Origin: Cloacimonetes bacterium UBA5835
GTDB taxonomy: Bacteria > Cloacimonadota > Cloacimonadia > Cloacimonadales > Cloacimonadaceae
Reading direction: 5' to 3'
Assembly (NCBI GenBank): GCA_002432865.1
Contig: DJGX01000051.1
Span: 31,206 to 43,852, forward strand
Length of the DNA: 12,647 nt
This document shows positions 7,000 through 12,647 of the stretch, piece after piece; within the stretch, counting starts at the first letter, position 1, and every line of letters begins with the position of its first letter. Position numbers and translations under genes: made by a program. The notes below the pieces were generated by a model, which was not told the DNA's origin, ran no database searches, and was given only the letters and a program-made list of their open reading frames with translations.

Positions 7000-8271
7000 T
7001 TACAATTGTTTGATTATGGACTTTCCGGGAAAATAAGCGGTATCGCCCAATTCTTCTTCAATCCGCAAAAGTTGGTTATATTTTTCTATTCTTTCGCTGC
7101 GCGAAATGGAGCCGGTTTTGATTTGCCCAGAATTGAGAGCCACAGCTAAATCGGCAATAAAAGTATCACCTGTTTCTCCGCTGCGATGACTTACAACCGT
7201 TGTCCAGCCAGCTCTATGAGCCATATTTATAGCTTCAATGGTTTCTGTGACGGTTCCAATTTGGTTAAGCTTAATTAACACGCTATTGGCAATATTATCT
7301 TTTATCCCGCGGGCAATTATTGCAGGATTGGTAACAAAAACATCATCGCCAACAATCTGAATTTTACTACCCAGCTTGGCATTCAATTTTTGCCAGCCAG
7401 ACCAGTCATTTTCCGCTAAGCCATCTTCCAGAGAACAGATAGGATATTTGGTCAGCATATTTTCATAATATTCAATCATTGCCTCGCTATCCATTTTTTT
7501 GCCTTCAAAAACATATTGGCCATCTTGATAAAAACTGCTGGCAGCGGCGTCAATAGCAATATAGATATCTTTTCCAGGTTTGTAACCTGCAGTTTCAATT
7601 GCTTCCACAATAACTATGAATGCCTCTTCGTTGGATGCAAGATTGGGAGCAAAACCACCTTCGTCACCCACGGAAGTAACCATTCCGCGTTTTTTGAGGA
7701 TTGCTTTTAAGGAGTGAAAGACCTCAGCATTCATTTGCAGTGCCTGCCGGAAAGTTTCAGCTCCTAAAGGGACAACCATAAATTCCTGTATATCCACATT
7801 GTTATCGGCATGGGCTCCACCATTTAAAATATTGCTCATTGGTACGGGTAGAGTTTTGGCATTAACCCCTCCCAGATAACGATAAAGAGGGATATCCAAT
7901 TCTATAGCTGAAGCTCTGGCAACAGCCATAGAAACTGCTAAGATGGCATTTGCACCAAGTTTGGCTTTGTTGGGAGTGCCATCCAGATCAATCATAGCTT
8001 TATCTATACTTGCTTGCATTAGGGAATCATATCCGGATAATCTGTCACATATAAGATCAATATTAGCAACTGCTTTTAACACACCTTTGCCCAAGTAGCG
8101 TTTTTTATCCCCATCCCGAAGTTCTATGGCTTCGCGTTCACCTGTGGAAGCTCCACTGGGGACACCAGCTTTAGTTACCACTCCACTTTCCAAATGCACA
8201 TCCGCTTCCACTGTTGGATTGCCTCTTGAATCCAAAATTTCTCTTCCTTTAATGTAAATAATTTCAGACAT
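7000..8271 (-). CDS. eno: Enolase (phosphopyruvate hydratase)
   Basis: A 423-residue glycolytic enzyme interconverting 2-phosphoglycerate and phosphoenolpyruvate in the cytoplasm. The length is normal for bacterial enolase. Conserved sites are visible throughout: G37-V-P-S-G-A-S-T-G (mobile loop), H154 in N-G-G-A-H, E163, E204 in G-D-E-G-G-F-A-P-N, metal ligands D241, E282 (S-L-E-D) and D309 (G-D-D), catalytic K334 in I-K-L-N-Q-I-G-T, S361-H-R-S-G-E, and K385 followed by G-S-I-S-R-S-E-R. Nothing essential is missing. The start is set by AGGAGG 5 nt before ATG. It follows the Fe-S operon in the same direction after an 88-bp gap, so it may be cotranscribed or have its own A/T-rich promoter. The REP-like element lies just downstream. 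Confidence 0.98.
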   Translation of the reverse strand: MSEIIYIKGREILDSRGNPTVEADVHLESGVVTKAGVPSGASTGEREAIELRDGDKKRYLGKGVLKAVANIDLICDRLSGYDSLMQASIDKAMIDLDGTPNKAKLGANAILAVSMAVARASAIELDIPLYRYLGGVNAKTLPVPMSNILNGGAHADNNVDIQEFMVVPLGAETFRQALQMNAEVFHSLKAILKKRGMVTSVGDEGGFAPNLASNEEAFIVIVEAIETAGYKPGKDIYIAIDAAASSFYQDGQYVFEGKKMDSEAMIEYYENMLTKYPICSLEDGLAENDWSGWQKLNAKLGSKIQIVGDDVFVTNPAIIARGIKDNIANSVLIKLNQIGTVTETIEAINMAHRAGWTTVVSHRSGETGDTFIADLAVALNSGQIKTGSISRSERIEKYNQLLRIEEELGDTAYFPGKSIIKQL

Positions 8272-8309
8272 TTTATCCTCCTGTCTTGTCTAATATAAGT
8301 TTATAATAA

Positions 8310-8346
8310 ATTAACCGAAAATGCGAAAAAAGCAAATTTGGTTAAT
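8310..8346. promoter_or_regulatory. Inverted repeat between the IscU-type gene and eno
   Basis: ATTAACC at 8310-8316 and GGTTAAT at 8340-8346 form perfect 7-bp arms around 23 nt of A/T-rich sequence. It sits upstream of eno in the - direction, beside A/T-rich sequence with TATAAA- and TATATT-like boxes but no clear -35. It could be an operator or a weak 3' hairpin for the upstream gene. Chance cannot be excluded in such A/T-rich sequence. Confidence 0.3.
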
Positions 8347-8359
8347 CTACCTATTGATA

Positions 8360-8983
8360 TTACGGGAAGTTGATAGTAATTTTCTTCACTTCCGGATATT
8401 TTTGCAGATGCTCTTTTATTTCGTCTGCGATATTATCACGCCATTGATCAAACTTCATCATATTCATATCAATTATAACTTCTCCATCTTTAAAACCGAT
8501 GTATTTCACCATTTTCAAAGCTATAATATCCTCTCCTACCTGAGGATAAATGATTTTCTTCAATTCTTGTTCAATGGTTTCTTTACTGAAATTGGGAACT
8601 TCTTTCAAGCCGTGAGCAATTTCATAATTGGAAATAGCGGATTGTAATGTATCGGCAGCTAAAACACTGCAGTGAACTTTAACGGGAGGGAGACCATCTA
8701 AGGCTTCCATTGCATCACGCCAGGTTATTTTTTTGGCTTCTTCCAAAGTTTTACCTTTTGCCATATCGGTGATAATGGAAGCGGTGGCAATATTGGAAGC
8801 GCAACCATAGGACAGGAAACTGATATCTTCAATGATTTTGGTTTCATCATTAACTTTTAGATATACGGTTACCTGATCTCCACAAGCAGGGCTTCCTTCT
8901 GTAGCTGTAGCATCAGGATTTTCCATTTTGCCAACATTGTGCGGATGCATAAAGTGGTCTAAAACCTTTTGTGAATATTGCAT
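8360..8983 (-). CDS. iscU: IscU/NifU-type Fe-S scaffold with C-terminal MIP18/DUF59-like domain
   Basis: A 207-residue Fe-S cluster assembly scaffold. Residues 1-125 are the IscU/NifU N-terminal domain, with cluster-binding C34 and D36 (P-A-C-G-D), C61 (Y-G-C-A-S) and C105 (K-V-H-C-S), and the conserved opening Y-S-x-x-V-x-D-H-F. Classical IscU ends near residue 125-130. Here about 75 more residues follow (E136 onward), with L-K-K-I-I-Y-P-Q-V-G-E-D-I, M-V-K-Y-I-G-F-K-D-G-E-V-I-I-D and P-E-V-K-K-I-T-I. I read these as a MIP18/DUF59-like (SufT/Fe-S assembly) fold without its usual Cys. The start overlaps the end of the desulfurase gene, with a single base between stop and ATG, and AAGGAG lies within that gene. 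Its sulfur donor is presumably the upstream desulfurase. The scaffold call is firm; the second domain is by pattern only. Confidence 0.93.
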   Translation of the reverse strand: MQYSQKVLDHFMHPHNVGKMENPDATATEGSPACGDQVTVYLKVNDETKIIEDISFLSYGCASNIATASIITDMAKGKTLEEAKKITWRDAMEALDGLPPVKVHCSVLAADTLQSAISNYEIAHGLKEVPNFSKETIEQELKKIIYPQVGEDIIALKMVKYIGFKDGEVIIDMNMMKFDQWRDNIADEIKEHLQKYPEVKKITINFP

Positions 8984-8984
8984 T

Positions 8985-10178
8985 TTATTTCTCCTTAAGT
9001 AATGCCTGATAAAGAGGACTGCGACTTCGCAACTCAGTTGTTATTTCTTTTAAAGCCTGAACTGTTTCGTCAATTTCCGCTTTAGTATTATAACGGGACA
9101 CAGTGAATTTCATCGATCCGTGTGATTGTAAATGTGTTTTACCCATCGCCATTAAAACATAATTTGCCTTTAGTCCTTCTGAGGCACAAGCACTTCCGGT
9201 GGCAACTGTAATTTCCTTTTGGTCTAGCATCATTGTAATTGCCTCACCTTCGATGAAATCTATAGAAACATTAATATTATGCGGAGCGCGTTTTTCCCCT
9301 CGTGGTCCATTTAATTCAATATAGGGAATTTCCTGCTCCATTTTTTCCAGAAGGTAGTTGGATAGTTCTCTTAAATATGCGGTATTTTTCTCAAAATCGC
9401 TGAAAGTAATTTCCACGGCTTTGGCAAAGCCAGCTATTAGAGCAATACTTAAACCGCCTGTTTGTAAATTATCCACTCTTTTCACTCCATGAATCAATTG
9501 TGTCAGTTTTGTTCCAGTGCGTAAATAAAGGGCTCCGATACCTTGAGGACCGTGTATTTTATGAGCACTGATAGACATTGTATCAACTCCCAGTTCATTC
9601 ACATTTAGAGGTATTTTGCCATATCCTTGTCCCGCATCCAGATGAAAATAAATCTTATGATCAGCACTTTCCAAGACCTTTTTTATTTCCTGCAAGGGCT
9701 GAATTGTTCCCACAGTATGATTCACAGCTGTTGTCATAAATAAAATTGTCTCTTTGCGAATGGCGCTTTGCAATTCTGTTAGTGAAATAAAACCTTCGTT
9801 ATCAGCAGATAGATATGTGACCTCAAAACCATTCTTTTCCAGATAGGCAGCGTTGGTTAACAAATCAGGATAATCTACTACAGACACAATTATGTGATTT
9901 CCCTGTTTTTTATAGGCGTTTGCCAATCCTTTGATAGCTATATTGTTAGCTAATGTTCCCCCCGAAGTGAAATGAATTTCACTAGCTTTGGCTCCCATTG
10001 ATTCTGCCACAATTTGTTGAGAATGGGAAATCTGTTCATTGGCACTTTCTCCAGTGGAGATAAAAGTTCCAGGAAACCAATATTTTTCTTCAAAATAGCG
10101 TTGCATCTCTTTTAGCACTTCCGGAGCTGTTTTGGAAGTTACACAATTATCCAGATAAATTCTTCCTATTTTCATCAT
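8985..10178 (-). CDS. NifS/IscS-like cysteine desulfurase (class V aminotransferase fold), divergent active site
   Basis: A 397-residue PLP enzyme expected to take sulfur from cysteine, forming a persulfide for the adjacent scaffold. Supporting features are L9-D-N near the N-terminus, T71-S-G-G-T, D181 and Q184 (H-L-D-A-G-Q), the PLP lysine K207 in S-I-S-A-H-K-I-H-G-P-Q-G, the catalytic C331 in G-S-A-C-A-S, and R362 for the substrate carboxylate. Oddities against E. coli IscS (aligned from memory): the PLP-stacking H104 position is Tyr103 (V-V-D-Y-P-D), N155 is His154 (V-N-H-T-V-G), and the usual E-R-G-x-R-x-G-T segment reads R234-V-D-N-L-Q-T-G-G. ATG at 10178 overlaps the regulator's stop as ATGA. 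A second ATG (10175) directly follows, and AAGGAG fits either. It is the middle gene of the regulator-desulfurase-scaffold operon. Activity is likely but not certain. Confidence 0.88.
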   Translation of the reverse strand: MMKIGRIYLDNCVTSKTAPEVLKEMQRYFEEKYWFPGTFISTGESANEQISHSQQIVAESMGAKASEIHFTSGGTLANNIAIKGLANAYKKQGNHIIVSVVDYPDLLTNAAYLEKNGFEVTYLSADNEGFISLTELQSAIRKETILFMTTAVNHTVGTIQPLQEIKKVLESADHKIYFHLDAGQGYGKIPLNVNELGVDTMSISAHKIHGPQGIGALYLRTGTKLTQLIHGVKRVDNLQTGGLSIALIAGFAKAVEITFSDFEKNTAYLRELSNYLLEKMEQEIPYIELNGPRGEKRAPHNINVSIDFIEGEAITMMLDQKEITVATGSACASEGLKANYVLMAMGKTHLQSHGSMKFTVSRYNTKAEIDETVQALKEITTELRSRSPLYQALLKEK

Positions 10179-10588
10179 TTTTCTCCTTTCCAGGCATTAT
10201 AAATATCCGCAAGAGAATATTCGCTTAGAATGCATTCAATTCTATCTCCCAAGGTTTTAAAAAATACGCTAAGAGGACATTCTCCCTCAGGACAATAACG
10301 GCGTGAATCTAAATTGCAAGTTGGATCTAAGGATTCATCCTGAACCGCTGTTAAAATATCTAAAAAAGATATATCCTCAGGATTACAGCTTAAGAAATAT
10401 CCTCCTCGCACTCCTGAACTGCTTACTATCAAATTCGCAGTTTTTAGATTTGTTAAGAGCCGTTCTATATATTTTTTGGGTAGAGACTGATTTTGGCAGA
10501 TTTTTTGTGCGCTAACTGCCTCGTGAGGGTTATCAGCTATTTCCAGTAAAGCTCTTAGCGCATATTCTGTCCTAGTATTAACTGCCAT
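10175..10588 (-). CDS. Rrf2-family (IscR-like) Fe-S sensing regulator
   Basis: A 137-residue winged-helix transcription regulator, first gene of the Fe-S operon. The N-terminus (residues 2-15, T-R-T-E-Y-A-L-R-A-L), L36-P-K-K-Y-I-E-R-L-L and the wing G59-V-R-G-G-Y are standard Rrf2 features. Three cysteines, C91, C99 and C104 (C-x7-C-x4-C), lie where IscR holds its [2Fe-2S] cluster (C-x5-C-x5-C in E. coli). Together with the desulfurase and scaffold neighbours, this suggests IscR-like feedback: cluster-loaded protein represses its own operon when Fe-S supply is sufficient. The start has AAGGAG with ATG 5 nt on. The 3' end overlaps the desulfurase ATG by 4 nt, suggesting translational coupling. 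I leave the symbol blank because the Rrf2 family has several branches. Confidence 0.92.
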   Translation of the reverse strand: MAVNTRTEYALRALLEIADNPHEAVSAQKICQNQSLPKKYIERLLTNLKTANLIVSSSGVRGGYFLSCNPEDISFLDILTAVQDESLDPTCNLDSRRYCPEGECPLSVFFKTLGDRIECILSEYSLADIYNAWKGEK

Positions 10589-10615
10589 ATTTTATCTCCT
10601 TAAAATATTCTCTCT

Positions 10616-10648
10616 AATCCATACTAATTTGATATGGATTCCTGGCAA
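10616..10648 (-). promoter_or_regulatory. Promoter and palindromic operator of the Fe-S operon
   Basis: On the - strand, TTGCCA (10643-10648) and TAGTAT (10621-10626) are separated by 16 bp, a plausible sigma70-type pair 33-38 bp before the regulator's ATG. A 25-bp dyad, AATCCATA-N9-TATGGATT (10616-10640), covers the -10 and spacer. Its size and symmetry match the ~25-bp dyads bound by IscR/Rrf2 dimers. The half-sites differ from the E. coli IscR type 1 consensus. Position argues for autorepression, which is an inference. Confidence 0.55.
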
Positions 10649-10677
10649 GTATTTTTTAAGCCCCGTAGAATATGTGA

Positions 10678-10888
10678 GGTCTAAAAGATCAGCGTAATAT
10701 TGAGAAAGCCCTAAAAGATTCTCTTGGTGAGATTCAGCCATCATCAAGAACAGTGTTTTACTGTAATGAAATTGTTCAGGATGATTCCAACATATTCTAC
10801 TACTATAAAGAGTGACTATGCACTATGGAATATAATTAGAACCAATGAAAAAATTCTAACCGCAGAATATTTCACCAAACAGTTATAA
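10678..10888 (+). pseudogene. Decayed remnant of an unrecognised protein gene
   Basis: Between an in-frame TGA (10675) and another TGA (10813), 45 sense codons read G-L-K-D-Q-R-N-I-E-K-A-L-K-D-S-L and onward to F-Y-Y-Y-K-E. The neighbouring frame then continues from 10814 as D-Y-A-L-W-N-I-I-R-T-N-E-K-I-L-T to T-K-Q-L and TAA (10886-10888). Dropping one base near 10813 joins them into about 69 codons of natural-looking, helix- and aromatic-rich protein. There is no start codon and no ribosome site. I recognise no family. A perfect 11-bp inverted repeat, GTAGAATATGT/ACATATTCTAC, brackets part of it (10665-10675 and 10790-10800). The last codons lie inside the first unit of the adjoining tandem repeat. 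Confidence 0.4.
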
Positions 10889-11148
10889 AATTGTATGTAC
10901 CGGCGGTCGCCGAACCGCCGTGATTCAGCTTGAAATTGTATGTACCGGCGGTCGCTGAACTGCCGTGTTTTTTGAAACCAAACAGTTATAGAGTGAAATT
11001 GTCAGTACCGGCGGTCGCTGAACCGCCGTGTTTTTGGAACCAAACAGTTATAGAGTGAAATTGTCAGTACCGGCGGTCGCCGAACCGCCGTGTTTTTGAA
11101 ACCAAACAGTTATAGAGTGAAATAGCACTTCCCGCCGAGGGAAGCAGG
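10874..11148. repeat. Tandem ~62-bp repeat with GC-rich hairpins beside the CRISPR array
   Basis: Copies start with ACCAAACAGTTATA at 10874, 10977, 11039 and 11101; the last two intervals are exactly 62 bp. The 103-bp first interval contains a second hairpin copy that lacks this head. Four copies carry CGGCGGT-CGCYGA-AC(C/T)GCCG preceded by GTAC (hairpins at about 10901-10920, 10946-10965, 11009-11028 and 11071-11090). Three of these are followed by TGTTTTT, as in + strand terminators. The fifth unit (11101-11148) keeps the head but carries a different hairpin, CTTCCC-GCCGA-GGGAAG, ending next to the first CRISPR repeat. The frame crossing this tract on the - strand has no coding character. 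Confidence 0.8.
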
Positions 11149-12647
11149 GTTTCAATCCTTGTTTTAATGGATAGTAGGATATAAATAAGGATTACCGAAT
11201 CAATGGAATTTGGGTCAATCAAGGTTTCAATCCTTGTTTTAATGGATAGTAGGATATAAATCATTGAAGTATTTTCATCCATATAATACTGTGTGCAGTT
11301 TCAATCCTTGTTTTAATGGATAGTAGGATATAAATAATTTATCCACTTGCTTGACTTGCCAATCTTCAAGGTTTCAATCCTTGTTTTAATGGATAGTAGG
11401 ATATAAATCCCATACTTCTTTAATGGGATTATCCTTTATATGGTGTTTCAATCCTTGTTTTAATGGATAGTAGGATATAAATAACTTTGTAGATATATGA
11501 ATCTTCTCCCTTATCATGTTTCAATCCTTGTTTTAATGGATAGTAGGATATAAATAATGCCTACACCTCTGCCTGCCGTTCCTAAACGGAGTTTCAATCC
11601 TTGTTTTAATGGATAGTAGGATATAAATTCTGCCGTCAACACCAAATTCGGCAGAGTACACAAAGTTTCAATCCTTGTTTTAATGGATAGTAGGATATAA
11701 ATCGGCAGAATCGGCGAAGGCGTGTATACTGTCACCGGGTTTCAATCCTTGTTTTAATGGATAGTAGGATATAAATGGTGGTCGAAAACATACATACAAT
11801 CAGGAATCCAACGTTTCAATCCTTGTTTTAATGGATAGTAGGATATAAATAGCAATTAATACATCAATTAATATTACTGATAATTGTTTCAATCCTTGTT
11901 TTAATGGATAGTAGGATATAAATTTAATAAGGAGTTGATGATGAAAGAGGTATTCCTAGTTTCAATCCTTGTTTTAATGGATAGTAGGATATAAATAATG
12001 GGTGGATGGATTAGAATTTGTAAATAATGTAGGTTTCAATCCTTGTTTTAATGGATAGTAGGATATAAATAGTGTTTCATATGATTAGTACATATCATTA
12101 CTAAAGTTTCAATCCTTGTTTTAATGGATAGTAGGATATAAATTGGAGATTGCCTATTGTGAGCGGATTGATCCACATGTTTCAATCCTTGTTTTAATGG
12201 ATAGTAGGATATAAATTGTCTTGCTCCCCCACTTTCTCTATTTCCATTTTAGTTTCAATCCTTGTTTTAATGGATAGTAGGATATAAATTCCCACTGTTC
12301 CCCATTCCTCATAGGTAGCGCCATTCTGTTTCAATCCTTGTTTTAATGGATAGTAGGATATAAATTGCATCACGCAAGGTAATAGTCATACTATTATCAT
12401 CAGTTTCAATCCTTGTTTTAATGGATAGTAGGATATAAATATTCTTGAGGTTTCCACCCCAATACCAATTATTGATGGGTTTCAATCCTTGTTTTAATGG
12501 ATAGTAGGATATAAATAAAACCAAAGCTCAAGAACGCATCCCGCTGAGCATTGTTTCAATCCTTGTTTTAATGGATAGTAGGATATAAATACGGTAGAGA
12601 CGGACGACCTGGGGAATGCGGTGATAGAGTTTCAATCCTTGTTTTAA
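11149..12647 (-). CRISPR. CRISPR array, 20 complete repeats plus one cut by the window edge
   Basis: The 38-bp repeat reads, on the + strand, GTTTCAATCCTTGTTTTAAT (first 20) then GGATAGTAGGATATAAAT (last 18). I found no variant among the 20 complete copies (first 11149-11186, last 12553-12590; partial from 12629). The 20 spacers are all different: eight of 35 bp, seven of 36, two of 37 and three of 38. The reverse complement ends in GGATTGAAAC, and ATTGAAAC is the usual 8-nt 5' handle of type I-A/I-B and III crRNAs. I therefore infer leftward (-) transcription with the leader beyond the right edge; the left flank is not A/T-rich like a leader. No cas genes are in view, so the type cannot be fixed. 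Three short frames on the - strand spelling Y-I-L-L-S-I-K-T-R-I-E-T are translated repeats, not genes. Confidence 0.99.

Noticed and set aside
10593..10745. About 50-codon - strand ORF (M-M-A-E-S-H-Q-E-N-L-L...) upstream of the Rrf2 gene
   Set aside because: No ribosome binding site, and it runs through the predicted promoter and operator and ends in the regulator's Shine-Dalgarno sequence. More likely a chance frame.
11064..12524. Three short - strand ORFs (11064-11282, 11514-11735, 12309-12524) with repeated Y-I-L-L-S-I-K-T-R-I-E-T
   Set aside because: They are translations of the CRISPR repeat read through spacers. They have no ribosome sites, and the recurring peptide is the repeat itself.
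11187..12628. A strand bias of coding-like frames among the spacers, which would hint at RNA targeting
   Set aside because: I translated the first five spacers in six frames. Coding-like frames occur on both strands (for example + in spacer 1, - in spacers 3-5). At 35-38 bp an open frame is expected by chance too often to conclude anything.
11149..12647. Self-targeting spacers
   Set aside because: By eye no spacer matches the rest of this window; the genome outside it cannot be checked.

Overview
The window is low-GC bacterial DNA. I read it as probably Cloacimonadota ("Candidatus Cloacimonas"-like) or another FCB-group bacterium. The pointers are a secreted protein ending in a FlgD-like / T9SS-type C-terminal domain, strong AGGAGG-type ribosome binding sites, and numerous short intergenic repeats. 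This placement is an inference and is not proven by any single marker gene.

Layout: (1) Positions 1-219 hold a short-period repeat tract. It precedes an MFS transporter gene on the + strand (220-1602). (2) Convergent to it is a DUF975-type membrane protein gene on the - strand (1610-2253). Its reading frame is broken at a run of eight A/T bases. (3) A Band 7/stomatin-like gene lies on the + strand (2471-3415). (4) About 560 bp without a protein gene follow. They hold nested and mutually exclusive helices that look like a structured RNA, and end in a strong hairpin. (5) A 923-residue secreted protein lies on the - strand (3973-6744). It has a signal peptide, an Asp-box motif and a C-terminal sorting-type domain. 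(6) A GC-rich, REP-like inverted repeat with a nested terminator-like hairpin occupies 6878-6973. (7) Next are enolase and an iron-sulfur operon, all on the - strand. Transcription order is an Rrf2/IscR-like regulator, a NifS-like cysteine desulfurase, an IscU scaffold with an extra MIP18/DUF59-like domain, then eno. A palindrome overlaps the predicted operon promoter. (8) From 10678 to 11148 there is a decayed gene remnant on the + strand whose last codons lie inside a tandem repeat carrying GC-rich hairpins. (9) A CRISPR array runs from 11149 off the right edge, with 20 complete 38-bp repeats, 20 spacers of 35-38 bp and one partial repeat.

How it fits together: the regulator, desulfurase and scaffold form a compact Fe-S cluster assembly operon with 4-nt or 1-nt junctions, probably autoregulated through the promoter palindrome. 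Enolase is a housekeeping neighbour. The reverse complement of the CRISPR repeat ends in ATTGAAAC, the usual 5' handle of type I/III crRNAs. The array is therefore probably transcribed leftwards, with its leader and any cas genes beyond the right edge; no cas gene is visible here. The least explained parts are the structured 3480-3720 region, the hairpin family with a constant CGCYGA-type loop found both at 6.9 kb and next to the CRISPR array, and the divergent active site of the desulfurase.
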